Shown here: positions 1 to 8,038 of the stretch, one piece after another
Layout: every line of letters begins with the position of its first letter
How positions within the stretch are numbered: the first letter of the stretch is position 1
Source: Candidatus Anammoxibacter sp.
Lineage (GTDB): Bacteria > Planctomycetota > Brocadiia > Brocadiales > Anammoxibacteraceae
Direction of reading: 5' to 3'
Assembly: GCA_021777105.1 (NCBI GenBank)
Contig: JAIQZQ010000125.1
Location: 1 to 64,000 of the forward strand
DNA: 64,000 nt
Notes under the pieces: generated by a model
Told to the model about the DNA's origin: nothing
The model's database searches: none
The model's input: only the letters and a program-made list of their open reading frames with translations
Translations under genes and position numbers: made by a program

Positions 1-554
1 GCCACAAAGGCACAAAGTCACGAATAGAAGCACAAAAACAAACCACAGATTTCACAGATTAAAAAGCAATAAATGCTGGAAGAGCAATAGCAAAAGCGTG
101 CCCACGAAAAGACACAAAAGGGCACGAAATTAAAAGCAAAAGGGAAAAGCGGAAACCACAGATTTCACAGATAAATACAAAAGCAAAAAGCAAAAGCGAA
201 TTAACCACTAATTTCCACTAATCCACACTAATAAAAATCAAGAGCAAAAGCGTTCCAACGAAAAGGCACGAAATTAAAAATAAAATAAAAGCACAAACAA
301 CCGGTTGGTTCAATGTCTCCGACTTGAACCTTGGTGGCATAAGCTTTACTCCGTAAAGAATAAATAAAAGAAGGCCGCTTATTCTTTAACATAACTAAAA
401 GCGAAAACATATGGAATATAATTGACCAATACAAAGTATTGTTAATGTCAGGTGTGGTTCACTTCATCATTCATCATTCATCATTCATCATTCGACATTC
501 AGCATTCGCTTTTCGCTTTTTACCAATTACCTATCACCTATCACCTTTTACTGT
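1..554. repeat. Gene-free region of dispersed low-complexity repeats
   Basis: No credible gene is visible. The stretch is built from recurring words (cacagatttcacagat, agcaaaagcg, ggcacgaaattaaaa, ccactaatttccactaat) and, at about 463-550, from short tandem words (cattcatcattcatcattc, ttacctatcacctatcacc). Closely related text recurs at about 52480-52530 and 53284-53347, so this is a dispersed intergenic repeat family rather than unique sequence. A 68-codon minus-strand frame at 228-434 lies entirely within it and is not supported as a gene. Confidence 0.6.
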
Positions 555-1628
555 TTATCTCCTCATCCTTCCCAATATCCGTCTCTTTTTCCTTCCCGCA
601 GCTTCGGGTTCGGCCACGATACTGTGGCAGTGTTCGCAATCTTCGCCGTTGTCAAAATGGTCAAGGGGCACATAGGTGTAATGGCAGCGTCTGCACGGCC
701 ACCCTTCCTGAACAAACGGGGGGGCGTCCTGCGCGTTGTGGCTGGGTGTGTCTTTGTGGCACATAAAGCAGCTGGTTGAGCTTACCGGCTCGTGGCAATA
801 GGCGCAGTGTCTGCTTCTGGTTGACCCCCAGTTGGCGACGTGGCTTCGCGGTCTTGTCTGTTCGTGGCATCTTACGCAGAAGTCTACCCTGTGGCATGTT
901 TGGCACCGGCTTCTGTTTATGCCGGCGGATATGCCGTGGCCTATGTTTCGCCACTGGTTTGTGTGATCGCGCGGTTCTTTTTCGTTATGGCATTGTATGC
1001 ATTTGTCCTGTTTGTGGCATTCGAAACAGAGGCGGTTGTGTTTGCCCGTGCCTTCAACCCAGTTGTCAAACGGCTGGTTATTTAAATGTTGGCCGTGTGT
1101 TTGCATGAAATCCGGGCGTTTATGATATTCGGGCATTTTCTCCTTGCGGGTTTTAAAGTGGCATTTATCACAACGCGACTCATTTAGCCATGTCCCGTGG
1201 CATTTAACGCACGTGTTTGCGCTTGCGGTGTGCCGCGCCGCAACTTTGTCGCTGCCGGCAATATCATTATGGCAGTCGGCGCATTTTACTTCTTTGTCTT
1301 CATGATGTTTATGCGAAAATTTAATATCGTTAAACTTTTCAAGTTTTTTGCCTCGGTCCGCCTTCCACTCTTCAAGCGAGTATACGTCATCAACCGGTTT
1401 ACCGTCGTCCTCTTCTGAGTGGCACATGGCGCATTTCTCCTCTTTCGGCATGCCGGCTTTTTGACCGGCGGGAGATATCAAGTGGCACCCTTTGCATGAA
1501 AAGCCCTGATCAATATGCTGTTTGTGGCTAAATTGCTTTACGCTTTTGTTAACAACAAGGCAGCCGCAAATTGTTAACACGGCTATTGCCGTAAGCGTAA
1601 ATATGTAGATTGGTATTCTTTTTTTCAT
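555..1628 (-). CDS. 13-haem c-type cytochrome, probable lipoprotein
   Basis: A multihaem c-type cytochrome of 357 residues, expected to move electrons at or outside the inner membrane. Thirteen CXXCH haem-binding motifs are readable (CKGCH, CAMCH, CADCH, CVKCH, CDKCH, CFECH, CIQCH, CQTCH, CVRCH, CAYCH, CFMCH, CRRCH, CEHCH), spread over nearly the whole mature chain. The N-terminus is a signal peptide ending in ICGC, a plausible lipobox, so the protein may be lipid-anchored. The C-terminus is short and basic. It is the last of three minus-strand genes with an outer-membrane barrel (2006-3478) and a blue-copper protein (3729-4244). That grouping suggests an electron conduit across the envelope, but nothing in the sequence identifies the terminal acceptor. 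About 380 bp with an inverted repeat separate it from the barrel gene, so co-transcription is uncertain. Confidence 0.9.
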   Translation of the reverse strand: MKKRIPIYIFTLTAIAVLTICGCLVVNKSVKQFSHKQHIDQGFSCKGCHLISPAGQKAGMPKEEKCAMCHSEEDDGKPVDDVYSLEEWKADRGKKLEKFNDIKFSHKHHEDKEVKCADCHNDIAGSDKVAARHTASANTCVKCHGTWLNESRCDKCHFKTRKEKMPEYHKRPDFMQTHGQHLNNQPFDNWVEGTGKHNRLCFECHKQDKCIQCHNEKEPRDHTNQWRNIGHGISAGINRSRCQTCHRVDFCVRCHEQTRPRSHVANWGSTRSRHCAYCHEPVSSTSCFMCHKDTPSHNAQDAPPFVQEGWPCRRCHYTYVPLDHFDNGEDCEHCHSIVAEPEAAGRKKRRILGRMRR

Positions 1629-1726
1629 ATGTTTTTAGATTTGTTATAAATGGATTCCTATTTTAATCCTTGGTGTTACAATGGTTTATGTAAAAATGAC
1701 AGGTTGTTGTTCTCATTGATTTTTTA

Positions 1727-1975
1727 ACCCCAAAGGGGTGATTTAATAAAGCCCGGGGCAACGCCCTGGGAAATAAGGTTAAATATTTTTAGCCCTGTAA
1801 GGGCGATTTAAATTTGCCGTCCAATGGGCCTTAGTCAAAATTATGTGAACCAAAATATTAGTTAGCGATTTCGTCATACGATTTTTTAATTCGCCCATAC
1901 AGGGCTAAAATTTGCTTTATTTCATACCCAGGGCGTTGCCCTGGGCTTTAATAAATCAGCCCTTCGGGCTTTAGT
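1727..1975. repeat. Inverted pair of a palindromic dispersed repeat
   Basis: Two arms of about 85 bp (1727-1810 and 1889-1975) are imperfect reverse complements. Each contains its own hairpin built on gcccagggcaacgccctggg and a second stem around agccctgtaagggc. The palindromic design and the position between two genes on the same strand suggest a REP-like or small transposable element that may also act as a transcription attenuator. Confidence 0.7.
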
Positions 1976-2005
1976 TGAAAATAGTTATTATCTGTAGACT
2001 GTAAT

Positions 2006-3478
2006 TTAAAAGCTATATTTTAATGATGTTTCTACTGTATGGTAACTGTCCTGATTGCTTCTTTCAAACTCATAATCAGCGGTAAACTGAATGTTTTTTG
2101 TAATCTTATATTTTGCGTTTATGAAATACGTGCGCACATGGTCGCGTTCGTGCATTGAGAAGGCGTCAAATTTGAAAAGAGTGTAGTATGAGCCGCCCGA
2201 GGCGGTCAGTTTTTTGCCGAATTTTTGGCGTATGTCAAAGCCGAATGATCTGGTCTCGTCGTCGTCAGTGTTGTTCAGGTTGCCGGTAATGGAGATTGAT
2301 CCTCCTTTAAACGGGAAATCGTGCGATGAGGCTGTGATAAAATAGTTGTCAAATTCATGGTTGAACATGCCTTCATTGCTTTTTTCATTCAGATCGCGGA
2401 TGTTGAAGCCAAGGCTAACGCCAAACCAATCCCAAAGGCCTTTGTAAACATTAACGGAATAATCAGTGTATGGGAAATAATCGCCGGTTATGGAGTTAAA
2501 ACTGTCAAATTCAACGGTAAAGTTCTCCAGTGTGCTGAGCTGTTTAAAGACGTATATGTTTACGTCCATATCAACTTCGGGAATAAGCAGGGTGGTTCTA
2601 AACTCGGCGTCCCTGGCCGTGGCGCCGATCATTGAGTAATCGGCGAATATGTTTAACCGGTTTGTTAAATGGTGCCTGTAGTGAAACGCAAAGAGGTTGT
2701 CGTTGTTTCCGCCGGTGTCGTCGTTGTTGTCGTTTACATATGAGTAATCTAGTTGAACCTTTGCGTTTTTGAGCGGCTTGTATTCAACGGAACCGCCGCC
2801 CATGAAGTCGCCTGAGCCTGACGTCTCAAAAAAGTGAACCGGTTTGCCGGCAAATGTTGTGAAACGAAGCCCCCATACATCCTTGAATTGCAATTTTGCG
2901 CCGTCAAGGTGGAAGTTTTCAATTTCGCGTATATATTGCCTGCCGGCGCGGACGTTTTCAACAAACAATACGTCTTTAACATCTGAATAGAATTCATATG
3001 GCCGCGCGGTAAAGCCGTCGTCAATAGCGTCGTCCACGGTGAAAAACGGGCGTGACGATATTATAGGGTTGTCTTCAATAGGTGTATTGGGAAATATGAG
3101 CCTGGTAAACCGCTCCTTTGGGAATGAGTCTATATTTGAGCCGTCCAGATCTTCGCGCATGGACCCTGAGAAATGCCATGTTATTTTATCTCTTGCAGTG
3201 TCGCCGATTGTAACGCTTGCGTACTCAATCATATCCTGATCAGACCTGTTGTTCTCCTGTTTTTGAGCTTTGTATCGCAAAGACGCGTAACCGCTTATTT
3301 TATCGGATTTGTTATTTTCAGCGTCTTCTTCCTGTTGAGCAAAAAGCGGTTGGCAAATAATGGAGATAAAGGCAAGGATTAAGGGAAAAGATATGCGCAA
3401 AAAAATACCGCAAAACCCTGAATGGGGAGTCTTTGATAATGTGATCTGTTTTGAGAATTGATTTGTAATTAAATACAA
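2006..3478 (-). CDS. Outer-membrane beta-barrel protein next to a multihaem cytochrome
   Basis: A 490-residue exported protein whose mature part consists of alternating amphipathic strands with many aromatic-terminated segments and ends in a C-terminal Phe (LKYSF), the classic end of an outer-membrane barrel. A hydrophobic signal segment (about residues 27-47) ends in LFA before QQ. The start is a TTG with AAGGG six bases upstream. A second in-frame TTG at 3400 would place the signal peptide right at the N-terminus, and no ATG is available, so the exact start is open. The barrel lies between a blue-copper gene and a 13-haem cytochrome. By analogy with porin-cytochrome conduits it may sheathe or anchor the cytochrome, although no MtrB-type motif could be confirmed by eye. 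An ordinary porin is the alternative. Confidence 0.75.
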   Translation of the reverse strand: MYLITNQFSKQITLSKTPHSGFCGIFLRISFPLILAFISIICQPLFAQQEEDAENNKSDKISGYASLRYKAQKQENNRSDQDMIEYASVTIGDTARDKITWHFSGSMREDLDGSNIDSFPKERFTRLIFPNTPIEDNPIISSRPFFTVDDAIDDGFTARPYEFYSDVKDVLFVENVRAGRQYIREIENFHLDGAKLQFKDVWGLRFTTFAGKPVHFFETSGSGDFMGGGSVEYKPLKNAKVQLDYSYVNDNNDDTGGNNDNLFAFHYRHHLTNRLNIFADYSMIGATARDAEFRTTLLIPEVDMDVNIYVFKQLSTLENFTVEFDSFNSITGDYFPYTDYSVNVYKGLWDWFGVSLGFNIRDLNEKSNEGMFNHEFDNYFITASSHDFPFKGGSISITGNLNNTDDDETRSFGFDIRQKFGKKLTASGGSYYTLFKFDAFSMHERDHVRTYFINAKYKITKNIQFTADYEFERSNQDSYHTVETSLKYSF

Positions 3479-3728
3479 TTCATGCCCTTAAAGTTGATAT
3501 TAAGATAATGATTGCGCTAATAGTGGCACAGGCATCCTTGTCTGTGATCAATTGAAAGCTCTCTGGTTACCAAGCCCTTGCTTGGCTAACCGGCAATTCG
3601 AGAAGCCCATGCTTCGCGTGTAAAAGTTCGCAATGTTTGCTCATAAATACGAAGCTGGGGCTTCTTGAATTGTTTCGCTCCCAAACTGGGGTTTGGGAGC
3701 GAGAAGAAGATTTATAAAAATCTTATAA
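3479..3728. repeat. Intergenic repeat copy and hairpins
   Basis: The segment at about 3511-3540 (agtggcacaggcatccttgt) recurs at 51590-51620 just upstream of the dus gene. Around 3620-3705 there are inverted words (gaagcccatgcttcgcgtg, gctcccaaactggggtttgg) that can fold. No gene is seen. Confidence 0.5.
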
Positions 3729-4244
3729 TTATGGAGTAACAAACAACTTCATAACCATATTAAATCCGAGATGGTAACGGCACCAGATGTTGTATGCGCC
3801 TTCGCCGATGTTTTCCTCTGAAAAAGTTGCTTCTGTGTCGTTTTTGTCTTTCAGGAACTCGCCTGTCTCAAAATTATAAGTCCAGCTTGATGGGAGCCAT
3901 TTAAGATTTTCGGCGTTTACATCGTAGGAAATAACTCTATTTGCAAAAGTGGCGCCTTGTTTAAGTATGATAACGTTGTGTTTTGCGAAATCAAATGTTG
4001 GGCAGTCAATAATCGGATTCTCGGAAAGGCTGATTTTTGCGCATTTAGGTTCAAATGCATTGCCGTCCATATTTATAGTGTTGGTCTTGGTCGCGGTAGC
4101 TTGGGTGCAGCTTACGTCAAGCGGGGCAGGTTCTGATAGGGCGCGCAGGTCATCCGCATCGCTGCCTCTGTGGTTATGATGTTGAGCAAAAACTACCGGA
4201 ACGGAAATGAAAAAAACTGTTAAAAAAATAGCCAATGTTCTCAT
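3729..4244 (-). CDS. Exported blue-copper (plastocyanin-like) protein
   Basis: A 171-residue secreted cupredoxin, a small periplasmic electron carrier using a type 1 copper centre. A signal peptide is cleaved after about residue 20 (VFA before QHH). The copper ligands are readable: His89 in AKHNVII, and Cys155, His158 and Met163 in CRYHLGFNM, which is the exact C-x2-H-x4-M spacing of plastocyanins. The mature N-terminus is rich in His (QHHNH). A good ribosome site (AGAGGTGG) precedes the ATG. It is the first gene of the minus-strand set with the barrel protein and the 13-haem cytochrome, so it may pass electrons to or from that cytochrome; the partner is inferred from position only. Confidence 0.85.
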   Translation of the reverse strand: MRTLAIFLTVFFISVPVVFAQHHNHRGSDADDLRALSEPAPLDVSCTQATATKTNTINMDGNAFEPKCAKISLSENPIIDCPTFDFAKHNVIILKQGATFANRVISYDVNAENLKWLPSSWTYNFETGEFLKDKNDTEATFSEENIGEGAYNIWCRYHLGFNMVMKLFVTP

Positions 4245-4418
4245 AATGCCACCTCTTTCTTTTAAATTGATTAAAAAATTAATAATTGATTATTTGTATA
4301 GACTTAATGATACTAAATGACGAGGCAAATGCAACTTATTTTTAACTGTAAATCTATTAATAATCCTTATTTTGTTGACGTTACGCTTTTACCTTTGCTT
4401 TTTCACTCACAACCTTTG

Positions 4419-4474
4419 TTATCCCCTTTGATGATAATTTTTACTAGAGCCGACAATCTGCCCAATGTTCATTA
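4419..4474 (-). repeat. Dispersed repeat family A, copy 1
   Basis: A diverged copy of a family with the plus-form aatgaacactgagcagcttg followed by tctgctttagtgagaattat and a GC-rich hairpin (cccc-gggg). Other copies: 21973-22027, 27256-27314, three near 42740-42906, and 52552-52617. All lie between genes. Confidence 0.65.
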
Positions 4475-4492
4475 AGCCCGCTATTCTTTCTG

Positions 4493-4660
4493 AAATTTGC
4501 TTTTAAAGGTTGGGGTTTGCTATATTTTCGGTGAATTTTTTTGAAAACAGGAGCGTTATTGAATATAAGGGCAGGGAAATAATGGGAAGGTCAAAATTAA
4601 TATTTGATTGTGAAATCTTTATGCCCATTATCGTCCCATTTTTCATCCCTCCAGGCTCTT
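4493..4660 (-). pseudogene. Duplicated 3' end of a DUF4143-type ATPase gene
   Basis: About 145 bp here match the last 145 bp of the ATPase gene at 5985-7328 with only scattered substitutions (compare 4493-4637 with 5972-6119). The match includes the codons for the C-terminal SKKFTENIS and the stop. Upstream of the match the homology becomes patchy and the frame is lost. It is the tail of a former second copy and does not encode a full protein. The intact ATPase gene at 4724-5884 now lies between the two tails. Confidence 0.85.
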
Positions 4661-4709
4661 AATACATTTCTTATATGGAAATCTCTGTTTTGAGTAAAAT
4701 GGCATTGAA

Positions 4710-4738
4710 AACTCCATTTTACAATGTATAATGGAGTT
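4710..4738. promoter_or_regulatory. Inverted repeat overlapping an ATPase start codon
   Basis: A perfect 9-bp inverted repeat (aactccatt, 11-nt spacer, aatggagtt) covers the first start codon of the following ATPase gene and ends at the second. It could be an operator for self-control or an RNA hairpin covering the start; the sequence does not tell which. Confidence 0.5.
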
Positions 4739-5884
4739 ATGTACTCCAGGTTGCTTAAAATAGAAGATGAAAAAAGTTTGTTTCTGTTCGGGCCTCGGGG
4801 AACCGGCAAATCGACCTGGGTCAAGATGCGCTTTCCCGGCGCTTTATTTGTGGATTTGTTGGAATCGGATATTTACGCGCGTCTTTTAGCCTCCCCATGG
4901 CTTCTGGAAAGTTTGATTCCGCCAGGGTTTACGGACTATATAGTTATTGACGAGATTCAGCGCATACCGGAACTTTTAAACGAAGTTCACCGATTAATTG
5001 AAGGCAAAAAACACAAATTTATACTATTGGGTTCAAGCGCGCGAAAGCTCAGGAAGAGGGGGACAAACCTTTTGGCGGGCCGGGCTCTAAGTTACACAAT
5101 GCATCCGCTGACGGCGGAAGAGTTAGGCGGTGATTTTAATTTGGACGCTTCTATCAAATTCGGCCATTTGCCAATGGCCTGCGCCGAGACAAGCCCGGAG
5201 AAATATCTGTCTTCTTATGTAAAAACATATTTGCGCGAAGAGGTCTTGCAGGAGGGGTTAACCAGGAATCTTGCCGCTTTTTCACGGTTTTTGGAGGCCG
5301 CGTCTTTTTCGCAAGCCTCTGTCCTTGGCGTATCCGATGTGGCAAGGGAGTGTAATGTCAATAGAAAGGTTGTTGAGAATTATTTTTCGATATTGCAGGA
5401 TTTGCTAATAGCCACACAGGTTCCCGTGTTTACAAAAAAAGCTAAACGCCGGATGACCGCGCGCCCTAAATTCTTCTTCTTTGATGTTGGCGTTTACCGG
5501 GCTATACGGCCCATGGGGCCTATGGATATGCCGGAACAAATTGACGGCGCGGCGATAGAGACGCTTTTTCTGCAAGAGCTTAGGGCCGTCAACGACTATT
5601 ATGATTTGGGATATGATATCTATTATTGGAGGACTTCAAACTACATTGAAGTTGACTTTGTAATTTATGGCAAACGGGGCATTATAGCTTTTGAACTGAA
5701 ACGTTCCGGCAAATATCAGAACAAGGACTTAAGAAGTCTTAAAATATTTCTAAAAGATTATCCAATTGCAAAGGCGTTTTTAATATATGGGGGAAGCCGG
5801 CGGCTATTTTCCAAAGACGGCATTGAGATAATGCCGTTTGAAGATTGCATAAAAAATCTGCGCAATATATTGCGTGACGATTAG
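4724..5884 (+). CDS. AAA-type ATPase, DUF4143 family
   Basis: A 386-residue P-loop ATPase of the family that combines an N-terminal AAA_14-like nucleotide-binding domain with a C-terminal DUF4143 domain. The Walker A motif is GPRGTGKS (about residues 24-31) and Walker B is IVIDEIQR (about residues 83-90). A winged-helix-like middle follows, and the C-terminal part contains YYWRTSNYIEVDFVI and IIAFELKRSG, the E-V-D...E-x-K pattern of a PD-(D/E)XK nuclease-like fold. The cellular role of this widespread mobile family is unknown. Translation may start at 4724 or at the second ATG (4739). The gene is bracketed by duplicated ATPase tails (4493-4637 and 5972-6119), which suggests it arrived as a cassette. 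Confidence 0.85.
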   Translation: MYNGVMYSRLLKIEDEKSLFLFGPRGTGKSTWVKMRFPGALFVDLLESDIYARLLASPWLLESLIPPGFTDYIVIDEIQRIPELLNEVHRLIEGKKHKFILLGSSARKLRKRGTNLLAGRALSYTMHPLTAEELGGDFNLDASIKFGHLPMACAETSPEKYLSSYVKTYLREEVLQEGLTRNLAAFSRFLEAASFSQASVLGVSDVARECNVNRKVVENYFSILQDLLIATQVPVFTKKAKRRMTARPKFFFFDVGVYRAIRPMGPMDMPEQIDGAAIETLFLQELRAVNDYYDLGYDIYYWRTSNYIEVDFVIYGKRGIIAFELKRSGKYQNKDLRSLKIFLKDYPIAKAFLIYGGSRRLFSKDGIEIMPFEDCIKNLRNILRDD

Positions 5885-5984
5885 AAGCGATAGTTTTGAA
5901 CGGTTATGATTTAAATTTTTATCCTATAGAACAGGCAAGATGTTCAGTGTTCATTTATTACGCGTTTTTTTCTAAAATTTGCTT

Positions 5985-7328
5985 TTAAAGGTTGGGTTTT
6001 GATATATTTTCGGTGAATTTTTTTGAAAACAGGAGCTCTATTGAATATAAGGGCAGGGAAATAACGGGAGGGTCAAGATTAATATTTGATTGTGAAATCT
6101 TTACGCCCATTATCGGTTTATACTTTTCGTAAAATAACCACATACTACGCAACGCGCCGGTTTTGCCGGCTTTGACTTCAATTGGCACGGCGGATGACTG
6201 AACCTGGATAAGGTAATCAATTTCAGCGGCGCTGTTACGCTCCTCTCTTGCCCAATAATATAGAGCGGGGGCTTTATAATTGTCATAATACGCAAGCAGT
6301 TCCTGCGCCGTAAACTGTTCAGCTATTGCGCCGGAGTTTATACTCATTGCGTCTTTGGCTAACAGCATCTCTTCGCTTAAACCAAGCATGTTTTGCGCCA
6401 GGCCGATATCCATAAACACGAGTTTAAAATGCCGGTCGTTTGATTGGGCTTCAAGCGGCAAGCCCTCTCCGCTTGTTCTTTTTACCCGGTAAATAACGCC
6501 GGCTTTTTCCAGCAAGTCAACTGCATCTTTTAAATCGCGAGATTTAATGTTTGGGTCAACATGTGAGTATTTAAATTTGTTGCCCAACATTTTGGGGACT
6601 GAATAGAATATTTTTTGCAAATATTTATGTTTAACGATATTTGCGTATTTGCCAAAATCGTCAATATATGTTTGCGCAATGGATGACTGGATGCGACTAC
6701 ATTTGGCCAGGTTGCCTGTTGAAAGATATTCATTCAGGACCGCCGGCATGCCGCCCAAAATCATATACTTTTTTACAAGGGACAAAAGGCGTTCATGTAT
6801 AGCGTTGTTCGGGGCGGCGTCCATCAGTTTAGTTTCTATATATTGGCGCGCTTTATCCTCTCCCAATGTATCCAGAAATTCAATAAAGGAGACCGGTTTC
6901 ATGAAAAGGTATTGAATGCGGCCGACCGGCATTCTGAAATCTTCCGATGCAATTACAAAATCAAGCAATGAACCCGCGCCGATTACATGCAAGTCGGGCA
7001 TTTGTTCATAAAAATACCTAAGCGATAAGATCGCGTTGGGGCAATCCTGGATTTCATCTAAAAATAGAAGGGTATTCCCCGTAGTAATATCTTTTTTACA
7101 AAGTATAGCTATATTTTCAATAATGTCTTTCGGCTCCAGGGATGTAAAACACTCCTTAAAGTTCGGGTTTTGCTCGAAGTTGACGGTAACAAGGTTATCA
7201 AATTCTTTTATTCCAAACGCTTTGATTGTATATGATTTACCCACCTGCCTGGCGCCTCGCACAAGCAAAGGCCTCCTGCCTTTGTCGTTTTTCCAGGCTA
7301 GTAGAGTTTTTTCAATGTTTCGTTTCAT
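5985..7328 (-). CDS. AAA-type ATPase, DUF4143 family
   Basis: A 447-residue P-loop ATPase. Walker A is GARQVGKS (about residues 25-32), Walker B is LLFLDEIQD (about 87-95), and the sensor-like GAGSLLD follows. The C-terminal DUF4143 part contains YYWAREERNSAAEIDYLI and VPIEVKAGKTG, the acidic and E-x-K residues of a restriction-nuclease-like fold. The protein is only distantly similar to the neighbour at 4724-5884, so the two are separate members and not a tandem copy. Its 3' end is duplicated at 4493-4637. Upstream (7386-7474) lie three tandem palindromic units. Molecular function in the cell is unknown; these genes behave as mobile accessory genes in many genomes. Confidence 0.85.
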   Translation of the reverse strand: MKRNIEKTLLAWKNDKGRRPLLVRGARQVGKSYTIKAFGIKEFDNLVTVNFEQNPNFKECFTSLEPKDIIENIAILCKKDITTGNTLLFLDEIQDCPNAILSLRYFYEQMPDLHVIGAGSLLDFVIASEDFRMPVGRIQYLFMKPVSFIEFLDTLGEDKARQYIETKLMDAAPNNAIHERLLSLVKKYMILGGMPAVLNEYLSTGNLAKCSRIQSSIAQTYIDDFGKYANIVKHKYLQKIFYSVPKMLGNKFKYSHVDPNIKSRDLKDAVDLLEKAGVIYRVKRTSGEGLPLEAQSNDRHFKLVFMDIGLAQNMLGLSEEMLLAKDAMSINSGAIAEQFTAQELLAYYDNYKAPALYYWAREERNSAAEIDYLIQVQSSAVPIEVKAGKTGALRSMWLFYEKYKPIMGVKISQSNINLDPPVISLPLYSIELLFSKKFTENISKPNL

Positions 7329-7385
7329 AATTTTAAGCGACCGGTCTTGTTAAAAGTGAAAACAAAGCAATATATGGTCAAATAA

Positions 7386-7474
7386 CAAGGTTATTTTAGT
7401 CGTATTTTGGCTAAAATACAAGGTAAATTTAGCCGTAAATGGCTAAAATCCAAGGTTGTTTTGGCCGTTAACGG
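7386..7474. repeat. Three tandem palindromic repeat units upstream of an ATPase gene
   Basis: Three imperfect units start with caaggt (7386-7418, 7419-7450, 7451-7474). Each contains an inverted repeat of the type tttagcc-gtaaat-ggctaaa. They lie 58-146 bp upstream of the minus-strand ATPase start. The same AGCC/GGCT core appears in the larger palindrome upstream of the ATPase at 38978-40132. Three units without distinct spacers do not make a CRISPR array; an operator or protein-binding array is more likely. Confidence 0.75.
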
Positions 7475-7645
7475 CAGGAACGCTGGGTTGCGTTAATGGG
7501 AACGCGGGGAGTGCAAATTATCCGGCGTAGCAGTCGTGTAGACTGTTACGGCTAAAGAATGCTATATGAGTTTTAAACATTTTTCTGATGTAAGAACTTT
7601 AAAAGGAAGGTTTTCCGGCTGCGTAGGAAATGCCTGTTTATCAGG

Positions 7646-7907
7646 TTACCAGGATTCGATATTAACAAAATCATCTTTTTTTGCGTCCTTATCTCTTTTG
7701 AGTGCCATAGAGCCTAGGATATAATCTTCCGCAAATTCCAGCATGTCATCAATATCTTCGTATTGTTTATAGTCAAGTATAACTGCGACAGGCTTATTGT
7801 GCCTCGCAAGAATAACTCGATTGTCCTTCAAATCGTTAAGTATCTTTTCGGATTTATTCCTAAGTTCGCTAATGGAGGCAATAGTAGTCTTCTCTTTAAC
7901 TGTACAT
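7646..7907 (-). pseudogene. Phd/YefM-like antitoxin, start region frameshifted
   Basis: The frame reads through a typical Phd/YefM antitoxin (IASISELRNKSEKILNDL, then NRVILARHNKPVAVILDY), which binds DNA with its N-terminus and a toxin with its C-terminus. The natural ATG at 7907 (minus strand) is followed after three codons by a stop. Deleting one T there would join it to the antitoxin frame. Otherwise initiation must use an internal TTG (7831), which would cost most of the DNA-binding part. No toxin gene follows. An insertion-sequence end motif (7911-7932) lies directly next to the start, so the damage fits a transposition scar. Confidence 0.6.
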
Positions 7908-7910
7908 AAA

Positions 7911-7932
7911 CTTATTTCTTTCCGAGCCCTTA
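7911..7932 (-). repeat. Insertion-sequence end-like motif
   Basis: On the minus strand this reads taagggctcggaaagaaata, nearly the same as the motifs at 49625-49644 and 57775-57795 and as the right end of the IS630-type element at about 54977-54996. Each copy is next to a broken gene or a gene end. Confidence 0.6.
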
Positions 7933-8038
7933 AGGCGGCTGTTTCGCGTTATTTGGCAAGTTTATACACACCCATAAATCCCCTCTTATTAGAGTGGACT
8001 TTAACTTTTTCTTTGATCCACACGCAAAATAGCGGTTG

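Noticed and set aside
228..434. 68-codon minus-strand reading frame near the left end
   Set aside because: It lies wholly inside dispersed low-complexity repeats, has no ribosome site, and its sequence is what such repeats give when translated.
463..550. Tandem attcatc and ctatcac words as a possible CRISPR or satellite
   Set aside because: The units are only 6-10 bp, without spacers; simple slippage repeats.
776..1108. Plus-strand reading frames opposite the multihaem cytochrome
   Set aside because: These are shadows of the cysteine- and histidine-rich gene on the other strand and have no ribosome sites.
7386..7474. Three repeat units as a short CRISPR array
   Set aside because: The units follow each other directly, there are no unique spacers of constant length, and no cas gene is in the window.
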